Shown: positions 47,480 to 58,786 of the stretch, piece after piece
Numbering within the stretch: the first letter of the stretch is position 1
Layout: each line of letters begins with the position of its first letter
NCBI GenBank assembly: GCA_021399445.1
Contig: JAJTUQ010000005.1
Coordinates: 682,001 to 746,000, forward strand
Direction of reading: 5' to 3'
From: Xylogone sp. PMI_703
Taxonomy: Eukaryota; Ascomycota; Leotiomycetes
DNA: 64,000 nucleotides
Program-made: the position numbers and the translations under genes
The notes under the pieces: generated by a model
Databases searched by the model: none
Told to the model about the DNA's origin: nothing
The model's input: only the letters and a program-made list of their open reading frames with translations

Positions 47480-48192
47480 TTTGAGAGTAGTGAACTGGAT
47501 TTTGTAAAGTGTGAATCCTCTGCAATTAAATTCAAGGAGAATTAAGGATCAGAGGTATTAGACACAGAGACCTGAACCGCATATTTATGCTCAAACAGAG
47601 TTGTACGACGAGTAATTATTACGTCAGTCACTAGGTACAGTGTATTATGATATCTCGGTGTCTTAATCTCGGGCGATGAACCTCCTTACATACCGAGCAA
47701 CTTAATTCCGACAGCATCGATGCGCCACTACTACGTGTAAATTTACACCTAAGCCTATCACGAAGTCGGCGATTAGGGGCAGCTGAGGCTGGATAAAAGG
47801 GGGGCGAAGTCTTCTGTAGTACCCGGGGACTAATCTTGATCGCGATTCGCTGTTTATAACCTAGTGCGTATAGACTGTCACCTAGTCGCACCGGTTAGCC
47901 ACTCAGGAGCAGCTCCACTAGTACCGTACCTAGGCTCAATTATTATTACTCAACACTCAAAGTGGTCATATACGAGAAAAGTATTTTCCGTCTTAAGAAC
48001 TATGATTACAATATTAATCGATGGAGTGTGGATTCCTCCGTCTTATGTAATGTGAAGCTTTAATGACTTTGTTTACGTCAGGAACCAGCTCCAGGGCTCA
48101 AATTCTCTAACATGAAAATTGGCAAAGCTACTTGAATATGCTATCTTAACAAGCTGCTATTCATGAATATGCGATACTCAACACAAGCCCCT
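47480..48192. other. Intergenic; nothing supported
   Basis: 0.7 kb. An 86-codon minus frame at 47631-47891 has no motif. It separates the VOC gene promoter from the tail of the GH43 pseudogene. Confidence 0.5.
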
Positions 48193-49778
48193 CTATTCTT
48201 GGGTAAATGAAGAGCCATGGATTGAACCTCCAAGCTGCTTTGTAGCGTAGTTAAAAATCCCCCAGCGTTCGCCTTGGAAAAAGTTCCACTCAGATCGCAT
48301 AGTGAAATTTCCTCCAAATTGGCGGTAATGTCTGCCGTTGAGACTGTAGGAGAAGTACCCTTGTTGATCACCGTTTACTCTTACATCTAAAGAACCACGT
48401 AACCACACCCGGCCCTTGGAGATGCTAATACTGTCGGTAAAAGCTCCGAGGCTGGAAGTTTGCTGGAAGTTCGACTCGTTAAGAGTTGCACCAGAGAGAA
48501 TCTTAAGGTCGTACTTATGCGCATCGCGAACGACTCCTATCCACGCGGTTGCATCACGAAATGCGGCTAATCCACAGTTATCACCGTCATTCATATTCTG
48601 GAAATCGAGCTCTATTGTGGCAGTTGGGAAAGGTCCATATGTTCGATGAGTGAGCGTATTACGAGCTTTGAAGATGTCGTTGGTGACGGTTGTAGTCCAG
48701 AGTGTTAATCCGTTATTGATACTATATTTGGAAGGGTCGGGATTGTGATTCCATCCCAACTAGGGCTCAGTGCTTTGCCTCGAAATTTATCAGTTCCGAG
48801 CCACGATTCAGTTGGATGTTCTGGAAGAGGATATCTATACGAAGCACCCCAGGCTCCATCAACAGTGGTGAGGTTTGGCCAGCCGTCTGAACCCCAAGTG
48901 ATAGGTGCAAGGATTGGCATACACCCTGCGGGGTACGCCCATGTAAACGACATGAAGTACCAGTCTCCAGAAGCCGTCTCGACGAGACTACCTTGGCTAT
49001 TAACCGTGCCTCCAGTAATGGGACCTGCTATACTATCTTGCAGGACTATATGCGTCCAACCGCTCCATATGTCTTTGGACCTCCAGATAAGAGTAGCTCC
49101 ACTCGAATAGTCATCAAAGACGTAATATTAACCATTCCTCTTGTACAAGCGATTGCCTTCAATCACACTGTATGGAGGCGGTGCATTAAAAACAGGCTGC
49201 ATCTTTACCTGTGAGAGTCCATCGTGGGATAATTGGGCAATCCTGATGTTGGTATTTCCGTAAACAATATACATAGTATCATCATTATCGATCAGAAGGC
49301 CACAATCATAATAGCATACGTCAATGGTTCCCGATAATTTCCACGGGCCGGTAACTTCATGAGCTATGTAGACATAACTCTGGGTACCATGAGCAAAGCA
49401 ACCGATCCAATACCACAGACCGTTACTTTTGCGGTAACGCATAGTTGATGCCCAGGTTCCCCCATTGTAAGCTGTTTGGCCATCAGTCATATTATATTTG
49501 GCTCCGAAATCCAAAAATGGCACTGCGTGAGCGATAGGTTCCCAATTAACAAGATCCCATGACCTCAAGATGGGGGCACCGGGCGAATACTGCATGTTCG
49601 ACGCCATAAAATAGAATTTTCGGTCATCTGGACCAAGGAAGACATCATTGTCCGCATAATCCGTGTAGATCACTGGATTGTTGAATGATTTATGAGACGG
49701 TGCGACATGAGATTCAACAGTCGATGTGTAGGAAAGGAAGCTTAGCAAAGCTAGGCTAAAGGCTGAGAGAACATGCAT
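48193..49778 (-). pseudogene. Secreted GH43 glycoside hydrolase, broken
   Basis: Family 43 enzyme (arabinofuranosidase/xylosidase type) for plant polysaccharides, intronless, about 528 codons. Signal peptide at the start (LSAFSLALLSFLSY). Catalytic Asp region YADNDVFLGPDD, WASTMRYR and the acid Glu in VIEGNRLYK are present. A C-terminal concanavalin-like domain follows (GPFPTATIELDFQNMNDGDNCGLAAF). An in-frame TAA at 49128-49130 follows KRNG, after which YYVFDDYSSG continues in the same frame. Near 48752-48757 one base appears lost, turning the expected SPSWEWNHNPD into a shift (WDGIT in the old frame, GWNHNPDPSKYS in the new). With both lesions no full enzyme can be made. Confidence 0.88.
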
Positions 49779-51696
49779 CTCATCAATTCGAGACCAGATC
49801 TAGTCATCCGATATGAATCATTAAACTCCCAGCAACCGCAGACGTCAAAGAGAAATAACCAAACGATATTTGAACTCCAGTCATTCACAATCATTGGTAT
49901 ATGCATTTCCGTCTTTAATGGAATCCAGTCAGTGATATATAGCCTAAATAGCGTAATACATGTAATGCTGACCGCTCAAGGCAAAATAGCGAAGGCGGGA
50001 CAACTGGAGTTACTGAGGAGCATCAGATCTGGAGAACAGTAAATCTACACTAGATTGAAACCAGTAAATTGTGATCCAATTCACATAGCTGGATAATTAA
50101 AGTATTATCGCTCGTCCAAGAAGCCTCCGCCCCATATTCTTTGACCCAGGTAACTGACCCAATGGTGAACATCTCACTCTCTCCAGGTTTTCAATCCGGT
50201 TTCCCCGCACGGATTCCCCACTTCCCTAACCTCTTTGATTGATATATTCATGTCTTGGCTATTTAATTTTACCTCTTTTTCTGCCTTCCATAGCCAATTA
50301 TCAAGGTTTCTCCCTTCCTTTTTCCTATTGGAGGAATAAAACAGTGCATTGCACGGCTCTCGTGTAGCTAGTGGTTGAGGACCTCTTAGGAGATCTGAAA
50401 GATCCACAGCTTATAATTTAACCATCTACAAAACGGCTGACACACATTCTTCGACATACTGTTGTTAAATAAGCCATTACCAGGGCATAATATTCTAGAC
50501 TAAATATTGCATCGGTTGTTGGAAAATGCCGTCAAAACGATCTTCGTCTTCACCCCTAGCCGCCAGAGCCATGATATTTATCCAATCGCTCTGTAAAACC
50601 TAGAAACTACTCGAGATCGTAGCTTGTTTGGTGATCCATTTCTTAGTAGTATCTAAGTGTATAGATACTTATGAAGTGATTTTCCAAAGGAGGTCAATAT
50701 TATTAACAACCGTTTGCTGAAACGGCTTTTATCAAGATTTGATAGCCAATTTATTAAACTTGGGGTTATCTCTGTCAGGTTATCACCAATAATTTCATTC
50801 GGAGATATGGAGACATGCTTTCTTATCCCTGTAATAGAGGCATGATTGGTGATTGAAAGGGTAAGGATAAAAGCTCCAATAATTATCAAGATTAATAGCC
50901 TACTTTGATTAGCTAATAGTATTCTAGTCGCCTATTCGAGCCGAGTCACCTATAAGAGATAACTAGAGTATTGTAGTTATTGAAACAGAAAGTATTAGTA
51001 ACCCAATTACTAGCATAACTGAACGTCGGGCATGCATGTAATTACGCTAGAAAAACAATAACTTAGCTTATGCAAGATGTGGCTGATTTAATTTTACATT
51101 TGCGGAGAAGATCGGATAGTGCCATGACCTTAATGGGTACCTGGAGGACGACTCTCAGGATATATCTAGAGTTGACTGACTCTACCAAATATCCGTACAT
51201 TTGAATTTAGAACCGAGTTTATTTCATTTCTATCGCTCAAAATAGATTGAAGTGCATATCAATCGCAATCATATTTCATGTTTCGAATCCTGCTTCAGCT
51301 CTCTGCAAGCACACAAATATGAAACTATCACCTCCTCTAAACGGAAGCGCGAGGCTCTTCAGCTCACATGATGACCCTTCATAAGTCGATATTCGATGCC
51401 ATAAGATTTTAGGCTATAGCTGTTAGTAATTATAAAATATATCTTTGGAGGGATTTCATGTAGCATATGCTATGATTAATTCTCTTCTAAAACGCTAGAT
51501 TAGAGGGAGGAACGTGACCAGGTAAGCTTTGCCCCAAGTTAGGTAATCCGATTAGAATATCTCCCCGACATGCTAACAACTTTTAGGGGCAACGCTAGAA
51601 CGCTAGAAACAAAATGGACAGCAGTGGAGGAGAGTGATAACTAGTATTCACATGGTATTTCGTGCTCTGTAACATATAACACGATAGAGGTCAACC
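49779..51696. other. 1.9-kb AT-rich intergenic region
   Basis: Minus frames at 50174-50407 (77 codons, Lys/Glu-rich) and 50653-50889 have no recognisable family. CCCCAAGTTAGG at 51532-51543, about 155 bp before the regulator start, is close to the CCCCAAGTTGG word of the 30-36 kb promoters. Confidence 0.45.
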
Positions 51697-53607
51697 ATGA
51701 CAGATTCATCCTCCTCTGGTCGTCAGTCGCCGCCGCAGCGCTCAGTTCGAGTTTCGGTAGCCTGCGCCCCATGTCGAGCTCACCACCTGCGATGCGATGC
51801 AGTGCTCCCATCATGTTCTCGGTGTCAAACAGAAGCAAAGCACTGCATCTACCCAAAGTCACGGCGCGGAAGACCTCGTCGGTCCGGTGTTCTGCATTCC
51901 TCAACCAAAAGTACCATTCCTGTATCGATCATAGAAGCTGTTCCAAGCGTGTCGACGGTTTCATGCAATCTCGATTCTAGGCGACCTGAAGTTGATCAGA
52001 ATCAGAGTAACTCGGTGAGAGGTATATCGATGTTTGATGATGCCTTGGAGAGATTCGTATCAAAGCAACTATTATCACACTATTACTCTTTTTTCCACGC
52101 TGCACACCCCTTTGTCTTGCCTCAGCGTGTGATGAAGCACTATATATTAAGTGATAGCATGGCTGTTCGGCCACTCTACTCGGTGATGCAGTATATTGGA
52201 TCACTGTTTGCACCATCTATACCATCCGAGCCTCTGAAGTCTAAAGCAGAGCATGAACTGGTTGCGGTTCGCGTGAGAGATCTTAATATTACTGGATATG
52301 ATGTACAAGCGGCGCTGCTATTCTCGATTGCAGTATACTGGTGTGATGAAATGGAAAAGGCAGAGGAGTTTCTTGATGAAGCGATTCGTATGGCATTAAA
52401 ACTCGGCATGAATAGTAGTGAATTTGCTGTTAAGAATGGACGACAAGATCCAATCCTTGAGGAATGCTGGCGCCGGACATGGTGGCAGATTTATATAACT
52501 GATGCACACGTTGCTGGAAGCTCCTATCGATACCCTTACCGAACAAGCCGTGTAGAGATGGATGTTCCCTTACCTTGTGAAGAGTCAGATTATGAAATAG
52601 GGGTAAGACCAGATCTCCCCAGCCATTCCTTGGTTATTACCTTGGCTAAGATACGCGTTTACCAATATTTAGAAGATACCACAGCCTAGGACACTCCAAG
52701 AGTATGAGATGCGAGAATTCATGGATGACGGAGCTCAGGAATTCTCATCCTTTGCTGAATTCGTTGGTTTGACTCGAGCTTTAGACGTGGCGCTAGCACC
52801 ATGCTGCAATTTTGAGCTAGATACTATCGCTGATGTCTCCATGAATGTCGATGCAGCCGTCACAGCATGGTCTTCGCTGCTGCCTACTTCGAAAAAGAGC
52901 TTTCAGAGACGTGATGGGTCGTTTGATGAGCTGCTTTTCAATGCTAATGCTCTAATACTTGCGTATGTGTTCTATTGTTCTTTCAATTATCAAAAGTTTC
53001 ATAGCTTATAACAAGTTACTGACTCGGCATATCCAGATATACAATCGGGCTACATCGAAGATTTTCGACACTATCATATTATGCCGTTGAGGCTATTGCA
53101 AAATGTCCTCCTCCAGGCCCACCGGAAGTGCCCAGCGGATACAGTGCACTGGAATGTCAACTGCATACCTCAAAAGTTCTTCTTGCCATAGAGCGGTTCA
53201 ACACGCTTTTGACTCTTCCTACCGATATTACAACCCATACGCCATTCCTAATCTGTAAACTCACCAACACAATCAAGACACATCTGGTAGCTTGTCACTT
53301 TATCTATAAAGGGCACCAGCTTCGGTTGGCCCGCGAACGTATACGGCTTAGTATGGGTTCACTAAAGGCGCTTGGAGAATACTGGCCCCTAGGGAAAAGA
53401 TCCTACCAAGAACTAGGTATCATTGCCCGGGAGATTCTCTCATTAAAAAGTCAAAGTCAACACCATACGGTTCTGCAAGAGCCTCTTGTTCAATCGGTAG
53501 TACCAGAAGAGTTGCCAGCACTTACACTTCCAATACCAGATAATTCGTTCGACTTTTGTGATTATTTTGACCTCAACCTTCATGATACTATAAGTTCTTT
53601 GCCATAA
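51697..53607 (+). CDS. Zn(II)2Cys6 transcription factor
   Basis: Nuclear regulator of 588 aa; exons 51697-52602, 52673-52962 and 53037-53607 join in phase (junctions EIG/KIPQPRTLQEYE and LILA/YTIGLHRR). The cluster is canonical: C23-x2-C-x6-C-x6-C-x2-C-x6-C50, followed by a basic stretch KSRRGRPRRSG. A fungal-specific TF domain follows: HYYSFFHAAHPFVLPQ, EECWRRTWWQIYITDAH and MDVPLPCEE. The target is unknown. Intact, and flanked by decayed or unknown genes. ATG 51697 is the only start ahead of the cluster. Confidence 0.94.
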
Positions 53608-54687
53608 GAAAACATATAATGATAAATACGTCTCTACAATTACTTTTACCATGTTTGAAATATAAAAGAGGAAAGCCTATTGACTATAGGCCACGGAGGG
53701 GAGGAGTTACGGGAAATGAACATCACAAGCTTATTAATGCTAGAGTCACTGCATTTACAGTCTTTATTCAAGCTACTAGCCGTTTATAGATGGAAAATGG
53801 GAATCGTGATTGGTATTCACCCTTTCAAAAACGTCCGTTGTCACGAACAATGACAATATTGGTTCCATAGTCGTGCAAGATCGATTCACTTTCTCAGTGC
53901 CTGTATGGTTAGAAAATTATTACTAGAACAATAACCCAACAATGGTAAACACCAAAGGATTAATTGAATGGACTGGAAATTGCACCACATGATGCTAAAG
54001 TGAATTTGCTAGGCATACCAAGGTTTCCCTGACTATGACCAGTATGGTAGTGAATGTTTCAGTTTTTATTTATGGCTACAATACATGTCCATCATTATTC
54101 TAACAATTAGTTTCACCTACGAGTTTGAGTTCATGGTTCTTGCAGTAGAAACAAAGTTGTGGTGTGGCTAGGGTGGCTTGGTGGGTCCCGCATATGGTAG
54201 GGGGTGGCCAACCGATGCGATTATTGTCAAAAGCACGATAGGTTCTTACAAGATATTGTATAAGCAACTGATTTATAATAGCTCAGTATTAGAATGAAAA
54301 TACGCCGAAGGAGCTGTTGCGCAGAAAGGGCAGCAAGTTGGTAATCCAATGTGATACACTCAGAGAAGTTGTTGATAATACCCAGATTTATTGTGCCTAT
54401 GATTCCTATAGTACTATCCCACCCTAATTATGGAATCATGGAACTGCCTGAAGAAAATAAGCTATCCTCCATCTTAACCAACTCCTACTTAGAGAAGGTG
54501 TATCCCAGAATGGAAGATGACAAACCAGGACGTTGAGACCTTGCATTGTTCCCATCCTAACGCCGAACCTATTTTGAAATGCGATATGAAGTATTGTGAA
54601 TCCAGATTCCATCAGATGCACCACCAAGAGCCAGAAGTAGCCGATGTATCTTGAACCGACTTCTGCTCCCATATTATATCAAGTCCT
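53608..54687. other. Intergenic; possible small relic
   Basis: 1.1 kb between convergent genes. A 78-codon minus frame (54436-54672, MGAEVGSRYIGYFWLLVVHL...) looks hydrophobic at its start but has no known family. No repeat ends were recognised. Confidence 0.4.
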
Positions 54688-55674
54688 CTATTCTATGTAT
54701 GCTCGTCTAGTCTCCCATTTGGTCCACTTGGTATGTAGTGTGGGATTGATGTCGTTCATCGGATTAGTAAGGGCCTGCTTTAAAATGTCGGATTTTCCAA
54801 GCTCATAGATAATCCCTTGCGCCTGAGACTGGCCAAACGGCCAAACGCTAAGGTTGAGGCGCCGACGATCCACTATATCCCTGGCATAAAAGGGAGGGTC
54901 GAGATCCAAGTAATCATCCTCATCAGGATCAACGAGGTATGTTCCCCGGATGTCATCATCTGGCTCCATGTTATTCGGACGAAGTGCCCAGAGGGTATGG
55001 TTCGAGTCGATAATAACGACCCATGGTACAGGTGCATCATCGACGAGTAAGAGTCCAAGGACGTACGATAACATTTGGGGAGTACCCTCAGTTGGGTTTG
55101 ACAATGTTAACCAGTAGAGTTTTGAAGGCCCCTTATCTAGACGATGCAGTACTAGGCTGATGGCTGTTGTTGAAAGACCCCTAGAATAAATCGCATAGTG
55201 ACGGCCGTCTTTGTTTCCTATCTGAAATATATTATTATCGGGTTCATTATATTGGTCGAAGTCAAACACTGCGGTTGTCATAGCAGATACGGCTGTTGCA
55301 TTGGGCCGTTTGAAATTGAAGCGTGTCAGCTCGGGAATGAGATAATGTGCTGACGGGACGAAAGGACGAGTCCATATCGGCGCACTACGCCACTCCCTAA
55401 GTTGATGAGACTCCTTGATCGCAAGAGGCTGTTTGTGATTTCTGAGCACCCCTGACAGTCTAGAGATGTGGCCGAGACCATAAACAGTACTTGGGTCAGC
55501 CTTGTTGAATACCCGATCTTTGTTCGGAGCGTTCGAGTTCCAACTGAAAGGCGCCTGGGATAAATTATTGCCTGCAGAGTCAAGAACTCCGTAGATATCA
55601 ACTCCATTAACAATCATATCACTGCTATTGATAGAGGCAGGGTGCAATGCCCAAAGATAATGTCTGTCGTTCAT
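54688..55674 (-). CDS. Unknown protein with internal repeats
   Basis: 328-aa open frame, no family recognised. It is built from repeats: RHYLWALHPASIN near the N-terminus matches HTLWALRPNNM about 200 residues later, each preceded by a hydrophobic (W-I/V-V-I) strand, and an upstream non-coding copy exists. Aromatic-rich strands (KLYWLTL, HYAIYSRGL, VFDFDQYNE) suggest a beta-propeller or lectin-like fold; this is inference. No signal peptide at the first ATG (55674), so either the true start is further upstream in the decayed copy or the gene is 5'-truncated. Loss of the upstream repeat implies ongoing decay. Confidence 0.55.
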   Translation of the reverse strand: MNDRHYLWALHPASINSSDMIVNGVDIYGVLDSAGNNLSQAPFSWNSNAPNKDRVFNKADPSTVYGLGHISRLSGVLRNHKQPLAIKESHQLREWRSAPIWTRPFVPSAHYLIPELTRFNFKRPNATAVSAMTTAVFDFDQYNEPDNNIFQIGNKDGRHYAIYSRGLSTTAISLVLHRLDKGPSKLYWLTLSNPTEGTPQMLSYVLGLLLVDDAPVPWVVIIDSNHTLWALRPNNMEPDDDIRGTYLVDPDEDDYLDLDPPFYARDIVDRRRLNLSVWPFGQSQAQGIIYELGKSDILKQALTNPMNDINPTLHTKWTKWETRRAYIE

Positions 55675-55900
55675 AACGATGATCCAGGGTACTTAACGAC
55701 CATCGACCAATAAAACGCCTAGAGGAATAACAAGATGGAGGCAATGATACCCACTGGGATGAGACCGGGCAGTTAAGCAGGATAGAAAGGATGCAGCCAA
55801 GTATGGAGGTATCCTTCCGAGATCATCACCATGATCAAGAGAGTCATCGTTAATAGATTTTCTGAGAGACCGGTGAGCTGTAGTTGGTAGGTTCGAGAGC
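55675..55900 (-). pseudogene. Decayed upstream repeat copy of the 54.7-kb gene
   Basis: On the minus strand a frame ending SGYHCLHLVIPLGVLLVDGR meets a TAA (about 55694-55696) directly before VPWIIVMND, which enters the intact ORF. It aligns with MLSYVLGLLLVDDAPVPWVVI inside that ORF. Earlier parts appear only in other frames, so this copy has both stop and frame damage. The remaining 100 bp to 55997 hold nothing recognised. Confidence 0.5.
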
Positions 55901-55997
55901 CTATTTGGCCAAGAGGCAAACGTTTTACTCCCTGTTTACCAAACATGATTATGTCTTCTGCTAGTGGCTGTAATACTTCGTATTTATTCTCAAAATT

Positions 55998-56430
55998 TTA
56001 TGTACTTAGTCTTGCGATGATGGATTCGGAATTGGGACATTGACGGTTGTTAAAGGTTACAGCACCGAAGGCTTCAATATCAGGATACTTAGCACGGTGC
56101 TGTCTTGACATCAAACGGTTGTGGGCTACACGATTGAACTGCTCGTAGATGTAGAAAGGTTTCTCTTTGTTCACGTGCCTCGTAGAAGCTTGATGCACAA
56201 CTAGGCCCCTGTTGGGATTTCTCAAGGCCATTCCATGCTCTGCATACGTGGACGTATTAGCATTCAAATATACTAGCATGCGTAAAGATGAATCACTCAC
56301 CGCTCGACAAGTTAAATGTTGTATATTGCTTGCATTGATTTCTATACGAGTCGTTAGTTAGCACGCCGGTACCACGGGAAACGAAGGACTCCTTACTAGT
56401 GACGTTCTCATATACCCTTTCCCATTCCAT
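55998..56430 (-). CDS. Small protein of unknown function, two exons
   Basis: Exons 56301-56430 and 55998-56239 join in phase across a GTGAGT..CAG intron to give 123 aa starting MEWERVYENVTSKESF; the junction reads NLSSEHGMAL. Codon use and composition look real (QASTRHVNKEKPFYIYEQFNR and so on), with two Cys (CKQYTTF and RQCPNSES). No signal peptide or membrane helix. Family not recognised. It is upstream of, and in the same orientation as, the repeat-built unknown gene. Confidence 0.6.
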
Positions 56431-56975
56431 ACTGGCAACGGGCCCTAGATGGGGAAGATGGAGGAGAAGGGGAGGGATCGTAAAGGAAAAGGCGGGAGGG
56501 GAAGTAAAATCGAATTTGATATGGGAGAGGGATGAAGGAGTCCAGAACTGGCCTCTTCAGAATAAAATGTGTCCGGAGAAAGAGAGTCTCTTGGCAGCTG
56601 TTGGGAAAAGTGGTTGTTCTGCAAAAGTTGAGAAGGAAGGAAGGAAAGTGTAGGGGCGAGAGATATAAGAAGAGTAGATATAAGAAGTAGCCCCGGCAGA
56701 TGTTGCAGGCAGAGAAGCACAAGTGAATAACAGAGTGAATGGCGGGGACCTATCTCGTAGGCAACGCAGTTATTGACCATGTCTTTATTCACTCTATCAC
56801 AACGATCTTGCCTACATCAAAGCACAGCAAACTCCTTTTGCCTTCTTTCTTCTTTCTTCACGATCCATCATTCCACCAGACCAGACCATCTCACACTTTC
56901 CTGGATAGATTTAATTGATACCTGAGTAAATAACTATTGGTGAAGTCATCATTACCTAACAACCAAGATTGACCA
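56431..56975. other. Intergenic with purine/pyrimidine-strand bias
   Basis: 56440-56660 is strongly purine-rich on the plus strand (GGGGAAGATGGAGGAGAAGG and similar) and 56830-56880 is pyrimidine-rich. Minus frames here are low-complexity and not called. It probably holds divergent promoters. Confidence 0.5.
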
Positions 56976-57822
56976 ATGGCGGAACAAGAATCTTACACTA
57001 AATTGATAGAAATGGCCAACCACAAAGTGGATTGGGTGGCTATGTCCAACGATGGAATGAGGCTCGCGACAGGCCGGCATGTACAGGCATCCCCTGGAGC
57101 CGATGATCTGTATGTTTCCTGCAGGCCAAGTTGCGCAACGATCGCAGGCCCTGGAACCCGCAGATGATTAGTAAGTTATTAGTCACCGAAACGTCCCCTT
57201 AACCTACTACGGAATACAGTTACCTGTAACGTGACTCGGCAAAACTTGCTGACTCGGCGCCGTAGTGGATAGAAAAGAGGAGCTGTCGAGCGAGATCCAC
57301 GCTATTCTATACGACATCCCCTTCGGGTACGGCAGAGCAGGCTAGCCTCGCACCATCTTCCTCTCCCCAGCCCACAACAATGAGCTTGTATTGGGGTTTA
57401 GTCGACCAATATTCCCTCAAGAATTGGGACATAATCTCTCAAAAAATTACGCTTACCGGCGTTCGGGTATAACCACGATGCTCTTTGAGAAAATACACCC
57501 TCTATCACTCAGGAACTCGAAGAGGAGAATCCAGAGGAGTTTTAACCCCGAAACGGAGTTGATTCCGCGGGTGAATGACCCTGAGACGCGGAGATGTGCA
57601 CTGTGTCTCGACCACCCGGGCATTGCCCTCAAACTCCAGTCCGGCCTGCCATACCGGATGCCGTGTGCTGGCTGCAGAGTCCTCTACCTCCTCGATAATG
57701 GTGGGCGTGACCAGCACCCGTGGGATCGGAAAAATTGGGGCACACACGTATGCGCGGAAGACTACTGGTACTTGAAGGTGCAGTATCTTCACGGATCCAG
57801 ATCATACAGAAGAGGCAATTAA
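56976..57822 (+). CDS. Cys-rich fungal protein of unknown function, structure uncertain
   Basis: The convincing part is 57369-57822, probably opening after a CCCCAG acceptor and reading NNELVLGFSRPIFPQELG, then a metal-site-like block: RRCALCLDHPG (CxxC), MPCAGCRVLYLL (CxxC) and HVCAEDYW. Spacing suggests zinc binding. An upstream candidate first exon starts at ATG 56976 (MAEQESYTKLIEMANHKVDWVAMSND) with further exon pieces near 57100-57165, but I could not join them unambiguously. Family name unknown. A frame break or missed introns are both possible. Confidence 0.5.
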
Positions 57823-58786
57823 CTGGATGGAACTTCTTCATCGCGCCTTTACCTTTGCTGTTTTCCTCTCTGATTTCTCTCCTCTCTGTTTTTCCTCCTC
57901 TCTGTTTTTCCTACTCTTTTCTTTCCTACTCTTTTCTTTCCTCTCAGAGCCCTCAGCGTCATAGCACTACACTAGTATGAGGGAGCGATGAAGTTTTTGC
58001 TCTAGTTGAAACATGACAGCAAGCCCCCATATTCTTTCCCAAGTTTTTACGCAGCGTTGATGAATCTCCTATATTCTTTATATGCATACCTGCGATTTCT
58101 TTTTCGACAATCTTTTTCTTTTTCTTCTTCTTTGCTTTTGAAAGAACACTCTCCATTACCAATCATGAACAGTAGTTTGCTCATGCCGTTAGCACTTTTT
58201 ATAATAATCAGTGATTACATCTAACCGGGGACGTTCCTGACGTAAATATCCAGACCTCAGGTCGGCCACTTGAATGGCGTTGAAAAAGAAAGGCCAGAGG
58301 GCTTATATCGCAACTTTCACAATAGCCTCTTCGTAAGTAAACCAATGAGGAGTTCCCTAGGAAGTAAAAGATACCGCTCAAACGCAATTATACCATCGGT
58401 ATTTTTACAGTCATGCATGTTACGTATAAAATTCTGCCTGTGAGTGCAAGTGGTGTGGTCAAGTAAGTTCTGAGCCCCCTCTCGCAGTAACGTACGCAAT
58501 TTTCTAGTTTAGAGCATCTAGAAGTAATCTGGAATCATAATTTTATAAGTATATTATGATTAAAATACCAATTACAGTTTTCAGAGTGCACACTAAACCA
58601 CCCAGCCACTTTAAAATGACTCCTAATAGAATGGCAGTACACGTGGACGCCACACAGTAGCTCATGAATACCAGTTACCGGCGCCTTCCAGAGTACCATG
58701 AACTCCTTAAAAGCACAAGTGTGAACCTAGTCCGACTACCTCCCAAGTCAAAAACTCCGAGCCCAGGAACAAGCGGATACTCATTA
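57823..58786. other. Intergenic with pyrimidine tandem repeats
   Basis: After the pyrimidine repeats at 57881-57940 nothing coding is seen; T-rich runs continue near 58095-58140. It includes the 3' flank of RAD16. Confidence 0.55.
57881..57940. repeat. Two adjoining pyrimidine tandem duplications
   Basis: CCTCTCTGTTTTTCCT occurs twice (57881-57896, 57897-57912), followed by CTACTCTTTTCTTTC twice (57911-57925, 57926-57940). The tract is almost pure C/T on this strand. Confidence 0.9.

Noticed and set aside
56408..56792. Two overlapping 104-115-codon minus ORFs
   Set aside because: They come from a purine/pyrimidine-biased tract; composition, not coding.
57505..57841. Minus ORFs over the Cys-rich gene
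   Set aside because: Shadows of the plus-strand CxxC-containing frame.
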